Source: Rhipidocladum racemiflorum (lineage: Eukaryota > Streptophyta > Magnoliopsida > Poales > Poaceae). From it: a stretch of DNA of 64,000 nt. The stretch covers positions 60,951,915 to 61,015,914 of the forward strand of contig CM070575.1 of NCBI GenBank assembly GCA_036346355.1, in the 5' to 3' direction. The position numbers and the translations under genes are program-made. Below the pieces are notes generated by a model, which worked only from the letters and a program-made list of their open reading frames with translations, was not told where the DNA came from and made no database searches. Position 1 is the first letter of the stretch, and every line of letters begins with the position of its first letter. Of this stretch, positions 32,309-45,092 are shown piece by piece.

Positions 32309-35300
32309 TGTAACACCCCAAATTTGTGCTTTTATTCAATTTATTGAGTTAATTCAAATTTTCGAATTTTTTGGAATTTATTTGAATTTAATTTGAATTA
32401 ATTCCCTTCTTGAATTAATTAAATATTTAAAATTTCAAACAAAGTTTTGTTGGAAATATTTTATTTGTGACCAAAATGTCTCAATGTATTTTCTAGAATT
32501 TTCTTGGAATTTTTCCGAGTATTTTGCTATTTTTTTCTGATTTATTTGAATTTCTAGAATTGTTTTAAAGAATAAAAACGAAAAAGAAAATAGGAAAAAC
32601 CCTAATGGTTTGCACTGTTGGACCGACCGAGCCCGTTACCGTGCCGTACCCGAACCGAACCATATTCGTGCCGACTGTTGGATCTAGATCCAACGATAGA
32701 GGTTCGCCCACGTGCGCTCGTGCGTTTGACCGCTGGATCGGGATCTCACGGTCGAGCTATGTCCTCGTGTATGCGCACGCTTGGCCGTTGGATCGAACGC
32801 GTGTGGACACCCACGATTGCGCCACGTCACCGGTCAAGTTCGGATCAGATCCGGGTGGGCCGACGGATCTGGGCCGTCGATCTGGACACATGTACGGCTT
32901 CTGTGCATCGTGTTTATTCTTATTTTTCCTCCTCGTCTGTTCATCTCCGCCGCTGCGTTGGACTCAGAAACCTTGCCTATTAAGCGCGTGAACCGGTTCC
33001 TGAGGATCGCCTTTTCACGCTGAGTCTCTAGCCCTAGCTTGCGCCACTAGGATTGCCACCATTTAGCCACAATTGCTCACCATTGTTCGTAGGTGCCGTC
33101 GCGGATTTTCTTCGTTTTCGTCCACGTCCAGCCGACTTTCGCCACACCGAGCATAGATCTGGAACCCCCGAGTCAAGGCGAACACGTGGGGATCACTCAC
33201 TTCACCGGAGGACGCTAGGAGCGCCGTTGCCGTGGTCATCGTCTTCCCCTCCGGCCCCTCAAGCCTCCGCGCCATCACCGAAACCGCGAAGCTCACCAGC
33301 CCTCCGATCCAGATCCGACGCACGCGGTACAGCCACATAGCCGATCCATTGGTTTCATTGGATTAGATCGTGACCGTTAGATTTAGATCGTACGGTTTGG
33401 ATTGGATCTAGTTTTACTGTTTAGATCTATTAGCAGCCGCTAGATCTAGATCCCACAGTCGAGATTTATCCACGTAGATCTGTACTGTGCCGTGCTAGAT
33501 TAGATCTAAGTCGTTAGATCTAGATCGAACGGTTGGATTCGATTCACGTGTAGCACTAGATTTGATCCTAGCCGTCCGATCTGAAGTGTACGGCTTAGAT
33601 TGTGCCACGCGCCGGGCGATGGGTCATGCCACGTCACCCCCATGATGCGGCAAACCCGATCAAACCTTAGCCGTCCAATCCAATTTGAACGGACCGGATT
33701 GGATCGCGTTGATCCATACGGGAGAGATTAGATCTAATCGTGACCGTCGGTTTTCAAATCAACAGTTTGGATCGCGACACGTAGCCAGAAGCCGAAGCGA
33801 AGCGGTTAGCGCCAGTCGTTGCTTATGTCACCCCTGACGTCAGCGTTAGACCCGCGGGTCAGCCGCTGCACCCGCGCGTGTGTGACGATAGCTGTGACGT
33901 CATGCTGATGTCATGGTGGGGCCTAGCTATCAGTACCGCTTGGCCGAGAGCGATGACGTCAGCAGTGATGTAATCAGTGAGTCCCACGTGTCAGTGACAC
34001 GTGTACCCGTGGGCCGGGTCCACGGTGGACCGAACCCGAACCGTGGACTCAGTCCATGGGCTGGCTGACATCATGCTTGCGCAATAAATCGATTTTCCTT
34101 CAGAAAAATAATTGGGCCGAAATCCAAAATTCGTACTGACATCATGCTGACGTCATATTCCCGAATTTTCAATAGAAAAATAAATCAGATAATTCAGTTT
34201 ATTCTTTTTAACTATTTTCAAACTTCAAACGGCTATAACTTTTGCGTTTTAACTCTGACTGAGGTGATTCCAGTTTCTAAATTTTTGTAAACTCAAGCTC
34301 TATTTAATGGTGAAGTTTATTTAATTTTTGGACATGAGTTTTTTTTATGTTTTTATTTATTTATTGTTTATTTATCCGATTCGCATAGACGTTGAACTGC
34401 CTGAAGGCTTTGAAGGAGAGGTTTTGACCCGGAACAAGTTCAAGACCAGGAACCAGTACTCTTTGAAGGCAAGTTATGCTTTGACCATATTGATCCCATT
34501 TTTGAAACTATGTTGATTCAAATTATTGTATGCTAGTTTAATTAAAGTGCTTTTGAATAATTTAGGGGATAGTTATGTAACCTATTTGATTATGCCACCT
34601 TGTCTATTATAATTGTATGCCATGAATCATTTGTCACCCTAGATTATGGAATATTAGTTGGACATTAATACTTTGTGAACATGGGTTAATTAGATCGTAG
34701 TTAGCCTGCTTAACCATGCAATCGTGTTATTGATATAATTTTGAATGTCATAAATTAATCTTGACTTAATGAGAGATGGAGCATGTTTTTGAAAATTGCG
34801 ACATGTGTTATTGATGATGTTGATAGCACGTGGTGCTTGGTAATCAACTCGGGTGATTAAATGGTTTAGACTGAGGCAAGTGGCAAGATTGTTCTGGTGG
34901 GCCAAGTGTGGTACTTGGGAGGTCACATTTGGTTTTATTGGTTTGGTTACTTTTGAATGCTTGGGTAGTCTTGCCTCGGTCACCCTAATGACTTAACCTT
35001 GCAAGAATTTGAACTGAGTCCAACATACAGCCACAAGTCTGGAATGGGACAGACCTGGCCGAGTAAACTGTGATGTCTAGATTTCAGTGCTGTCATGGTG
35101 GTGTGAGCCCCGGGTTTACAGGTAGACTCACAGGTACAAGAGGGGGCCCTGAGTGTGGTAACCAGTTCCTTCAGTGTTGAAACCTTAGCGGGCAGTATCG
35201 GGTCTAGAAGTAGCTTTAGAAAGGCTTTGTTATGGTCACTCGCCTTCGTGGTGTTTGACGGTGTCTTGTTGGTAAAGTGTATAACCTCTGCAAAGTGTAT

Positions 35301-35989
35301 AACCTATTCGAATAGCCTAGTCCAGGGTATTGGACATTGCTCGGTGATTACAGTTAAGGATTAGACTTTCCTAAAAATAACTTTGGTTACTTGGTATGGA
35401 GATGATGAACTTGCTCTAGGTTGATAAGTGCTTTACTTGTGAAATTATTTATGAAAGTTATTATTGTTATTACTGCTTAACTGCTTTCAATCTACTACTG
35501 TTATTTGTGAATGTTGCTTTACTGCAAATGAACCATCTCAGCCTATCCTTTGTAATAAGCCATGCATATAGAATATTAGACTGCATTCTGTGCATGACTT
35601 GCTGAGTGCTTTAAGTACTCACCCTTGCCACAACACAACCATCAGTTGAAGAAGAATCAACGCCAGCATCGGAAGAGGAGTTCCAGGAGGAGCCGACGAA
35701 CTAGGGAGTAAGCCCAGCCAGTTGCCTGTGGCATATTTGTTGGCGCCACGTGTTTCTTTAGTTTCTGCTGCAAGTTTATTTGAGTAAGACTTAAGCCCTG
35801 CAATGCATACTTTTGTAACTTGACCATAAGGTCGAGCAACCGGTTATATTTCCCTTTGAATAAAGTACTTTACTACTTTGTTGAGTATGATTGTGGTATT
35901 TACCGATGTTGAGACTGTGTTCACTAGCGTGATCCTGTAATAGTGCTGAATACACAGAGGGTCCGGATTTGCACGTTCGGGTCCCGACA
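32309..35989 (+). mobile_element. Solo LTR of a Ty3/gypsy (Del/Tekay-like) family
   Basis: TGTAACACCCCAAATTTG...GGGTCCCGACA spans 3.68 kb and is flanked by the perfect duplication CCAAC (32304-32308 and 35990-35994). It is the same family type as the LTR at 41865 of the chromovirus and the solo LTR at 52828; shared phrases include TAAAATATTTAAAA..GGAAATATTTTATT at the start and GAGGGTCCGGATTTGCA at the end. Repeated stretches near 33360-33760 (TTAGATCTAGATC) are internal LTR repeats. GC-rich short ORFs near 32605-33340 are not genes. Confidence 0.9.
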
Positions 35990-35994
35990 CCAAC

Positions 35995-37400
35995 ACATGG
36001 CACAACAGCTGAATTCAATCTTGCCAACAAATGTCAAGCATTGAATCATCTGTAAGGGTAAACTCACCATTTCCAAATTTTAAGTTTGGATTTATTTTAT
36101 GAAAATGCCAAAAAGTTATCTAACTAGTGCAAGTTCACCAAGTGCTCATGATTGAGAGTGCGGCTAATCGATTAGTTTTTAATACTCTGCAGAGTTGTAC
36201 AGCTTTACCCACAAGATATGTTCTCCCCTTATGCATGGCCAATTTGACACACTTCCTTTGGTGTGCCCGCAGGGAGTTCATAATGGAACTGTTCAATTAT
36301 TCAAACCTAACTTTGTACCAGTCTGGTGACATTAGCCTTTGCTATGGTGGTAGAAACAACTCACCCAAGTCATAACACACATCTCATTCACACGGTAGTA
36401 CATCCCTGCAAAAACCATTTCTCCCCATAGCAAAGCGTACACCGTTACATCGGCAGGCGTTACTCCCAACACCTCGGAGTGGGCACCCCTTCGAGAAATT
36501 TAAATCCAGAAGCCCGTGCTACTACGGCCTTCCAATGTGCAAAGCTAGTTCCAAATAATTTAATAAGTTAAGACTATCCCATACCAGCACTTGTGGATGT
36601 ATGGTTAATTCTAGGATTATACAACACTATGTTCGGTCCTCAATCGACCTGGGCGATAAATCTCTCCCTATCTATGTGCATTATTAATTGCACTTCCGGC
36701 TATTGCCAATAATCGCCTGCGTCAGAATCATAGTTTTATTTTTAGAAAAAGAGACATCAACGATCATAGTAATCCAACATGTTCATAAATGGAGTTCATC
36801 ATGTTCAATATTTAATCCAATATGTCAAATATTTCAATTCACTACGAACAGTAAGCCATCTATTCGTATCCAAGTCTAAGCATGGCTAAGCGTATGCATG
36901 TAATAAGCGATTATACCCATTTTCATCTTCTATCCAATGTCTAGGGTTATCAAGGTTCACATGGCAACATTGATTAAGAGAACCCCACAATGAAGGTAAT
37001 ATCTACCATAACCCAAAATAACATTTTATAAAACATAGAGCATGCATGAAAAATTTGACAATGGAATTTTTGAACATTTTGGGTTCAATATGATCAAAGG
37101 GGCTTGCCATGCTATTTGTTGTATACGATGAAATTGAAGTCGTAGCTTGGAGTAGCTAGAGTCGGAGTTGTCGTTGAGATCTAATTCAGGTCCGTCGATA
37201 ACAACGTTTACGACGTCAGGTTCTACACATCGAACCATGAGAACATAGCAAATAACAAACTCCAAGAAGGTAAACTCCAACGACGCAAAAAGAATACAGA
37301 TAGAAGAATCAAATAGGAATCCATCACATAAAGCAAGAGTGATTTAGGGTTAGGGTTTTTATGCATTATAATCTACCTTTTCAACTATGTTTCTTACTAA
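35995..37400 (-). mobile_element. Degenerate minus-strand LTR, probable continuation
   Basis: TTTACCCACAAGATATG and GACACACTTCCTTTGGTGTGCC (36200-36275) match the order seen at 890-960 in the solo LTR at 62-4133, and the piece near 36630-36720 corresponds to about 1230-1370 there. It is therefore a relative of that LTR, split by the solo LTR at 32309. There is no coding sequence and the right end is not identified. Confidence 0.5.
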
Positions 37401-38500
37401 TGGTCTAGGTTACACTGTTACCCACTTTTTATGAATTGTTTATTCTTATTTTACGAATTCAAGAAGCTAAGATTGTTCAGATTAATAGAATTAAGACATT
37501 AATTAGGGTGCTAATATTTTTCCGATAGTACCGACTCTCAGACCGCTGTATTACCGTCCTTCGGTAGTACAGTTCCCAAGCTCTGGTAGTACCGCCTTTA
37601 GTATTAAAAGGGCGCTTACTGGATTAGAGTTATTAGATGAACCTACATGGTTTCAGATGTTCGACTGAAAGCTTTCTTATGCTTAACTATTCACATCATG
37701 CACTATTGAAGAACATAACGTTTAGGGTTTTTGCTCTAATAGGATTCAAATGCAAAGCAAGATGTAAATTAAATATTTTTCTAGAATATGGTAGCCTATA
37801 TACTAGAGATCACTTCTGGGCTATTCTTCCTAAAATTCATATTTAGACGAGATATTCTATAGGGTGCTAAAAAGTCTAAAGTGTTACTAAAGTTTATGTG
37901 ATAACATTTCAGTTTTCATTTTATATTTGCGGCTGCACCTTAAAGGGTTATTTAGACATTCCTTATGTACTAGTCGGGGATGTCGCTAAGAGTGTTTTAT
38001 GGCTAGTTCCATGACATTTCACTTTTATCTGCGATGTTTTTAACTAAAAGAGCATTAAGGTCTTATATAAACTTAATCCTACATTACGCTATATGAATTT
38101 TTTTTGCATGTCTAACTAGTACTGAAATAGGGGTATTTAGATACAGATTTTACCGGTGTTAGTACTAATACTTACTTCTACACCTTAACTTACATTATAA
38201 TCATGGGTGCATTAAAGGTAGGGTTATGAGTCAAATTAGTTTAAATCTAACTAAAGTTTATTTTGCTTTGAGTGTGACATTTTATGCCGAAATCCTGATT
38301 ATTACCGTGGGGTCACGCATACCCTGTTTTATTTTCAATATATCGACTCACATGGGTTCCTTATATGACTTACATATGAGCAGTTATATTCAGAACGAGG
38401 ATTGTTTGATGCATAATCAAATAATACTTTTAAGTCTCAGTATTTGGCTATTTCAATGAATTAGCTTTATTTTAACTAGACTTCTGAGTCAGTAGAAGCT
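37401..38500. other. AT-rich stretch, no gene seen
   Basis: At 37525-37600 there is a small cluster of GGTAGTACCG motifs like those at 5681-6078, suggesting a fragment of that LTR family. The remainder to 38500 holds only short random ORFs. The junction with the chromovirus RT near 38500 is abrupt, so the 5' half of that element was lost here. Confidence 0.4.
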
Positions 38501-38511
38501 ATTCAAGGGTT

Positions 38512-38861
38512 TCCTTTGGTCTGACGAATGCGCCAACTTATTTCATGAACATGATGAACAAGGTTTTCATGGAATATCTAGACAAGTTTGTCGTCGTGTT
38601 TATCGATGACATCCTAGTCTACTCCAAGACAAGAGAAGACATGCAGAACACCTGAGGCTAGTTTTGGAGAAACTGAGGGAACAACAACTCTTCGCCAAGT
38701 TCAGCAAGTGCGATTTCTGGAAGGACAAGGTGGAGTTCCTTGGACATGTAATGACCGCAGAAGGAGTCGCTGTTGATCCAAACAAAGTAGAAGCTGTGTT
38801 ACATTGGGAGCAGCCGAAGACAGTGACCCAGATTCGGAGTTTCCTTGGGATGGCAGGTTAA
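38512..38861 (+). pseudogene. Chromovirus reverse transcriptase, C-terminal half
   Basis: The segment begins abruptly at [17 protein letters not shown], the RT motif before the active site. The catalytic [10 protein letters not shown] follows at about 38599-38625. A one-base deletion near 38640 shifts the frame; in the new frame [16 protein letters not shown] and [13 protein letters not shown] are normal for the family. A TAA at 38859-38861 then stands where the family has an aromatic codon in the GMAGYYRRF-type motif. RT needs its N-terminal fingers, which are missing here. Confidence 0.88.
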
Positions 38862-39332
38862 TACCACCACTTTATTGAAGGATTTTCGACGATTGCGAGA
38901 CCTCTCACGCAATTGTTGAAAAAGGAAAAGAAGTTTTCATGGACACCAGAGTGCGAGAAAGGTTTTCAAGAGCTGAAGAAGCGATTGACATCAACACCGG
39001 TGTTAGTTCTACCAGATGTTAACCAAAGCTTCGATATATACTGCGATGCATTGCGCCAAGGACTTGGATGTGTGCTGATGCAGAACGGGAAGGTCATCGC
39101 GTACGCATCAAGACAGTTGAGGCCACACAAGGAGAATTACCCTACGCATGACTTGAAGTTAGCAGCCGTAGTGCATGCCTTGAAATTGTGGTGCCACTAT
39201 CTGATTGGAAACAGATGTGAAGTGTATACAGACCATAAGAGTCTTAAATATATATTCACCCAATCAGACTTGAACATAAGACAGAGGAGATGGTTGGAGT
39301 TGATCAAGGACTACAATGTTGAAATCCATTAC
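38862..39332 (+). pseudogene. Chromovirus RNase H, N-terminal part
   Basis: The region reads through [18 protein letters not shown] and [18 protein letters not shown] to RNase [41 protein letters not shown] and the [13 protein letters not shown] motif. The expected acidic residues (D in YCDA, E in KENYP, D in YTDHKS) are present. The domain is cut at 39332 by a solo LTR; the last in-frame residues before it are VEIHY. The large ORF that continues to 39602 runs into the LTR and its tail is not native. Confidence 0.88.
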
Positions 39333-40221
39333 TGTCGGTGTATTCCACACCAGGGTGCCCACTGCTCTTTAGTAAAAGCAGCCGCCGCCGGACACGTGGC
39401 ATCCGGGCCATGCCCCCGGCGGTCAGCTGAGTGGTCGCCGGGGGGAGGGTGGCGACCAGGCCATGCCCCCGGCGGTCAGCTAAGTGATCGCCAGCGGGAG
39501 GGTGGCGACCAGGCCACGCCCCCAGCGGTCAGCTGTGTGATTGCCAGCAGGAGGGTGGCGACCAGGCCACGCCGCTGGCAACCAGTTCCCGCGGACATTT
39601 AATGGCCTGCGCGGCCGTTCGAGAGGTCAAAGACATTTAATGCATATCGTGCGCATTAAATGGGGCTAATGAAGGCCACAGTATGGCGGTGCGTGTTCCC
39701 AACATGTGCCATAATGGCGAGTGACGTCAGGGTGCGGTTCCCCACCCCGATGGAGCGGGCAAAGCCGGCAGGCGCGGCGCTCAAGGGCGGGGGGAGAGCA
39801 TGTCTGCGTCAGGGCATTTAATGTGTTGCAGGGGCATTTAATGCTAAAGAGTAGAGTAATGAGATGGCTTGCGGTGTAAGCCTCCCATGCGCCCCCGCCA
39901 GCCCGAGTATAAAAGGGAGTCGGGGTGCATGGGGGGAAGGGTTCGATCTTTCTTTCTCAGACTAGACTTTCCGTTCCAGGCGGGCTGGTCTGAGCTCCTT
40001 TGGGGTTTGCTGTTCATCTTCCAGCTCTCTCCAAAGGCACCGAAATCACAAGAAGACAGGAGTAGGGCTATTACTCTCAGGAGGGCCCGAACCTGACAAA
40101 CCATCTGTCTCCTTGCAAACTTCGCCCCGGTTCTCCTTTTCTCGAGCGATCTCCACGAAAGCCACGGTTAGAACTTAGTATATCCCTCTCCGGAAGGGGT
40201 CTGTTGGCTAATACGCTGACA
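39333..40221 (+). mobile_element. Solo LTR inserted in the chromovirus RNase H
   Basis: TGTCGGTGTATTCCACACC...ATACGCTGACA, 889 bp, is flanked by a perfect ATTAC duplication (39328-39332 and 40222-40226). Taking out the LTR and one ATTAC leaves the RNase H frame intact. It is a diverged relative of the Tat LTR at 44659: same start, four ~55-bp GC-rich repeats (39400-39590), TATAAAA at 39908-39914 and a similar end. Confidence 0.92.
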
Positions 40222-40226
40222 ATTAC

Positions 40227-40697
40227 CATCCCAGAAAGGCCAACGTGGTAGCCGATGCTTTGAGTCGGAAGAGCCATACCGTGAATATGTTGATAGCAGG
40301 AAGTCAGGACGAGCTATGCAAGGAATTTTAGAAGATGAAGCTGGAGGTCGTACCTAAAGGATTTTTAGCTGCATTGGAAGTGAAGCCTACCTTAGAGGAT
40401 CAGATTCGAGAAGGACAGAAGGATGATGCCAAGATTCAGAGAATCAAGTCCAAGATGGAGGAAGGCAAGGCGAAAGACTTCAGACTGAATGAGCAAGGCA
40501 CGTTGTGGATTAAGGATCACATCTGTGTGCCGAACAAGAAGGAGCTGAAGCAGCTGATCCTAGAAGAAGCCCATGACTCCAAATATTCCATTCATCCGGG
40601 AAGTGCAAAGATGTACCAGGACCTGAAGGAAAGATTCTGGTGGCCGAATATGAAGCATGAAGTTGCCAAGCACGTTGCGTTGTGCGACATATGCTAG
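40227..40697 (+). pseudogene. Chromovirus RNase H end and integrase zinc-binding domain
   Basis: NVVADALSRKS (about 40238-40272) is the conserved end of RNase H. A TAG at 40329-40331 is followed by the open frame 40335-40697, which holds the integrase HHCC domain: HDSKYSIHPGSAKMYQDLK, FWWPNMKHEVAKHV and CDIC. The frame closes with TAG at 40695-40697, right after the last cysteine. The zinc-binding domain positions viral DNA ends in the intasome. Confidence 0.87.
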
Positions 40698-40778
40698 ATA
40701 GTTAAGGCAATTCATCAAAGGCCAACCGAATTGCTACAGCCACTGAAGATACCCGAGTGAAAGTGGGAAGAAATCGGC

Positions 40779-41258
40779 ATGGACTTTATTACCGGTTTAC
40801 CAAGGACTCAGGGTGGATATGACTCCATATGGCTAATAGTTGATTGTTTGACAATGGTCGCCCACTTTATTCTCGTAAAAACCACTTATTCAGGAGATAA
40901 GTTAGCAGAGCTGTATATGTCAAGGATTGTTTGTCTGCACGGAGTGCCGAAGAAGATTGTATCGGACAGAGGTACCCAGTTTACCTCAAGGTTCTGGAAT
41001 AAGCTACATGAAGTTATGTGTACCCGTCTGAACTTCAGTACAGCTTATCATCCGCAGATGGATGGACAGACGGAAAGGGTAAATCAGATTTTGGAAGACA
41101 TGTTGAGAGCTTGTGCATTGGCTTATGCTACCTCTTGGGATAAGAGTTTGCCGTATGCCGAGTTCAGATACAACAATAGTTATCAGGCAAGCCTGCAGAT
41201 GTCACCATTTGAAGCACTATATGGTAGACCGTGCCGGACACCGCTGAACTGGAAATGA
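40779..41258 (+). pseudogene. Chromovirus integrase catalytic core
   Basis: The core shows its D,D,E triad in context: MDFITGLPRTQGGYD, VSDRGTQFTSRFW and HPQMDGQTERVNQILEDML, followed by PYAEFRYNNSYQASLQMSPF and EALYGRPCRTPLNW. The triad residues are intact. A TGA at 40757-40759 stands before it where relatives have tryptophan, and a TGA at 41256-41258 plus an indel separates it from the C-terminal domain. Confidence 0.88.
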
Positions 41259-41810
41259 GATCGGAGAGCGTCACGTGTTTGGACCAGATATTCTCCGAGA
41301 AGTAGAAGAGCAGATTGCTATGATCAGGGAAAGGCTGAAGATCGCCCAGTCAAGACAGAAGAGCTATGCGGATAATTGTCGCAGGGAGTTGAGCTTTGAG
41401 CCAGAAGATTATGTGTACCTCAGAGTTACACCGCTCAAGGGAGTCAAGAGATTCCAAGCTAAAGGGAAACTTGCACCGTGTTATGTTGGTCCATTCAAGA
41501 TCCTAAGTCGCAGAGGAGAAGTTGTATATCAGCTTGAGTTGCCGCAGTCTTTGGCAGGAGTACATGATGTGTTTCATGTGTCTCAATTGAAGAAGTGTCT
41601 CCGAGTGCCAGACAAGCAGACACCGTTGGAGTCGATCGAGTTGCAAGAAGATCTGACCTACAAGGAGCACCTGGTAAAAATTCTAGACACGATGGATCGA
41701 GAGACCTGAAACAAGTCGACCCGCTTCTGCAAAGTTCAGTGGAGCAACCATTCCGAGAGTGAAGCCACTTGAGAGCGCGAAGATGATCTGAAGAAAGAAT
41801 TCCCTAACCT
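41259..41810 (+). pseudogene. Chromovirus integrase C-terminus and chromodomain-like tail
   Basis: The open frame 41275-41709 contains RLKIAQSRQKSYADNCRREL, the GPFKILSRRG strand and VFHVSQLKKCLRVPD, typical of the gypsy integrase C-terminal domain. A TGA (41707-41709) follows HLVKILDTMDRET; after it the same frame reads FCKVQWSNHSE and further chromodomain-like residues to about 41800. Such chromodomains bind modified histone tails and steer insertion into heterochromatin. Confidence 0.83.
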
Positions 41811-41849
41811 ACTCCTTAGTTAGCCCTAAATCTCGGGGTCAAGATTCTG

Positions 41850-41863
41850 TTAAGGGGGGAGGT
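41850..41863 (+). other. Polypurine tract of the chromovirus
   Basis: TAAGGGGGGAGGTT lies just before the TG of the 3' LTR and would prime plus-strand synthesis. Confidence 0.85.
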
Positions 41864-41864
41864 T

Positions 41865-44658
41865 TGTAACACCCCAATTTTTGTTTTTTCTTGTATTTAA
41901 AGTGTATTTGTGAATTTTGTGAATTTTTGGAATTTATTTGGAATTAATTTGAATTGGGCCTTTTATTTAATTATTTAAATATTTAAAAGTTACAAATAAA
42001 TTTTTGTTGGAAATATTTTATTTGAGTCCAAATGTCCTAAAATACTTTCTAGAATTTTTTTTGGAATTTTTCTGAGTATTTTACTATTTTTTCTCGATTT
42101 ATTTGAATTATTGGGAATTAAAGTAATTATTTAATCGCTGGAAAAGAAAATGGCTCGGTCGGGCACTGTTCAAGCAACCACGCCCGAACCGCACCCGAGC
42201 CACGTCGGAGCTGAACCGAACCCCACCTTTGCGAGCCGTTGGATTGCAATCCAACGGTCGGAAACCGACCGCGTCGCACGCATGCGTGTGCATCGGATCG
42301 TGACATGTGAACGCACGTGATCAAGACACATCACGTCGCCACCCTCTCCGTCCCGAGCTCAGACTCCGCCGCCGTGTGGGGCTGGGGTTGCCATTTTTGC
42401 GCAACCACCTAGGCTATTTAATGCGGGGACCTGCGCCTAAGGATCGCCTTCGCCCCGCGCACATTTTGCCGTAGCCACCGTGCCCACAATTCCTTGCCGA
42501 AGTTCATGACACGCCGCCGCGGATTCTTACTCTTTCCCAGCACCGTTGGCCCTTCTCCGCCGTGTTGGACCCCAGATCCGGAGTCCTCGTCGCAAGGCAC
42601 ACCCGTGGAGGTCAATCACTTCGTCGGAACCGCAACGAAACGCCGCGCTGTTGGTCGTCTTCCCTGACTCTGGTCTGCTCGCGTCGGATCCGGATCGTAC
42701 GCCCGAGGTTCGTCCACGCGTTCCATTCCCAGTAGCAAACCAGATGCAATGTAGACCGTTAGATCTAGATCTAACAGCTAAGATCGTGCTACGTAGCTTT
42801 TGACCGAGATGATCGTGCTGCCTAGCTTTTGACCAAGATGACCTAGGTTTAGGTCCACATCGTAGGATCTGCTTTGAACGACGTAGATTGAAATGCATGT
42901 TGCACGTCGGGTCTGTCCGCATCACGTTCAAACCGTGTCAGCGGATTCGATCCGTGCGGTTGATTTGAAAACAAGCGACTTGGATCGCACCGAAGTCGAG
43001 CCAACCAGTGGGTGCCACGTAGCGGGAGCCGCTCCGTGCATGAGTCGCCGACGGATGGGACCCACGTGTCAGTCGCACTAGCCCCATGCGCCATGTCCAC
43101 CATGGACCGAGCTGCACCCGTGGACCAGGCGTGTAGACCGAGCCGACGTGGTCGCCTCAGAGAGCGACACGTGTCATGCTGACGTCATCAGAGACACCGC
43201 CCAGGGTGACGTCAGCAGTGACACGTGTCAGGCCGTGAGTGGTGCCACGTGTCAGGGCTGACGTCATAAATGAATTTCTAAATAGAAAATATTTATTTAA
43301 TTCAGTTTATTCTTTTATTTGAATTATTCAAACTTAAAAATGCTATAACTTTTGCATTTTAACTCTGATTTGGGTGAATCAAATTTCTAAAAATTTGTAA
43401 AATTGTGCTCTTTCTGTTTATGAATTTTATTTGAATTTTTAGACACTTTTTGCATGCTGTTTATTTATTTTATTGCTATTTATGCACGTTACGAGTTGAT
43501 GTTGAAGTGCCCGAAGGCTTCGAAGGTGAAGTTTTGACCCTGGAGCAAGTGCAAGAGCCTGAACAAGTACGTTTTGAAGGCACGTTATGCTTTGACCATG
43601 TTGAACCTGTCTTTGAAAGTTATTTTGATTCAAATTATTGCATGCTAAATTAATTAAAAAATGCTTTAATTATTTTTGGGAATTAGATAAATGCCTAGTT
43701 GCTGTATGACACCTTGATTATTTAATTATGTGCCATGAACCCTTGTCACCCTAGTTGTGGAATATTTAGTTGGACATCATTAAATTGCCAACATGGGTAT
43801 CTAGACTGTTGTAGTATAATGCTTAGCCCTACCACGTAGTTATGACATGATTTTGGATAATTAAATGTTAATGTTGACTTAATGAGATATGGAACCTGTT
43901 TTGGAGAAGTGTCATGTGTTATTGATGATGATTGTTGATGGCACGTGGTGCATGGTAATCAACTGGGGGTTTGATAAATGCTTTAGACTGGGGCAAGTGA
44001 TAAGATTGATATGGTGGGCCATGAGTGGTACCGGAAAAGTTGTTTTTATTCTTTGGTAGTCTTGCCTTGGTCACTCTAAGGACTTAACCTTGCAAGCCTT
44101 TGAACTGGGTTAAACATGCAACCACATGTCTGGAATGGGACGGACCTAATTGAGTAGGTTGCTAATAACTTACATGTGGTACCTCGGGGTGTCAACTATA
44201 CCTTTGTATAGTTGTACGGGGGAGCATACTAGGGCTGCGGCTAGGTACACGTCCAACGGTTGGTTGGCCTAGACTTCGCCTTTGTTAAGGTAAGGGCTAG
44301 TGTGCAACAACCGGGGAGGTCCACTTGTATAGTTAGAGGTTTCCAAAAGACTTTGTTACGGGCACTCGCTTTTGTGGTGTTTGACTGTATCTTGTGGGTA
44401 AAGTGCATAACCTCTGTAGAGTGTAAAATCTATTCGAATAGCCGAGTCCGCAGTATTAGACACTACTCGGGGATTACAATCAAGTGTTAGACTTTCATGA
44501 AAATAACTTGGCTTTGAAAGATGGTTGGATTAGAACTGAGAATTGGACTTAGGATTGAAAAATGCTTTACTCGTGCAATGTTTGTGAAAGTTATTTTCGT
44601 TACTACTCTTTTACTGCTTTGCAATCAATTATTGTATTTACACTTGCTGCTTCACTGC
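41865..44658 (+). repeat. 3' LTR of the chromovirus, interrupted
   Basis: The LTR begins TGTAACACCCCAATTTTTG after the polypurine tract and runs 2.79 kb until the Tat element starts at 44659. It parallels the solo LTR at 32309-35989 along its length (for example GAAGTGCCCGAAGGCTTCG near 43504 and TTGGACATCATTAAATTGCC near 43771). The last ~0.8 kb lies outside the window beyond the Tat element. Confidence 0.88.
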
Positions 44659-44710
44659 TGTCGGTGTATTCTACACCAGGGTGCCCACTTTACCGCCGTA
44701 AGGGTGCAAG

Positions 44711-45092
44711 GTGATCGCCCAGCGGACAGGTGGCGTCCAGGCCACGCCGCTAGCGGTCAAGCGAGGTGATCGCCTAGCGGACAGGTGGCGTCCAGGCCAC
44801 GCCACTAGTGGTCAAGCGAGGTGATCGCCCAACGGACAGGTGGCGTCCAGGCCACGCCGCTGGCGGTCAGCAAGGTGATCGCCCAGTGGATAGGTGGCGT
44901 CCAGGACACGCCGCTGGCGGTCAAGCGAGGTGATCGCCCAGCGGATAGGTGGCGTCCAGGCCACGCCGCTGGTGGTCAAGCGAGGTGATCGCCCAGCGGA
45001 AAGGTGGCGTCCAGGCCACGCCGCTGGTGGTCAGCAAGGTGATCGCCTAGCGAACAGGTGGCGTCCAAGCCACGCCGCTGGTGCTCAGCTCC
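44711..45092. repeat. 55-bp tandem array in the Tat LTR, seven copies
   Basis: Units begin GTGATCGCCCAGCGGACAGG at 44711, 44766, 44821, 44875, 44930, 44985 and 45039, with about 90% identity by eye. Each contains GGCGTCCAGGCCACGCCGCTG. The array sits upstream of the TATA box, in the U3 part of the LTR. The 3' LTR has at least four units before it is cut. Confidence 0.92.

Larger units (their letters stand above)
38501..44658 (+). mobile_element. Ty3/gypsy chromovirus, 5'-truncated (Del/Tekay-like)
   Basis: Order: RT (partial), RNase H, integrase, C-terminal chromodomain-like tail, polypurine tract, 3' LTR. Integrase after RNase H defines Ty3/gypsy, and the KVQWSNH phrase after integrase defines a chromovirus. 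The long LTR starting TGTAACACCCC agrees with Del/Tekay. The 5' LTR, gag, protease and the N-terminal half of RT are missing. A solo LTR (39333-40221) interrupts RNase H, and the Tat element at 44659 interrupts the 3' LTR, whose remainder lies beyond the window. Confidence 0.88.

Noticed and set aside
44711..45092. Regular repeat array that could suggest CRISPR
   Set aside because: Units are contiguous tandem copies without unique spacers, inside an LTR of a plant element.
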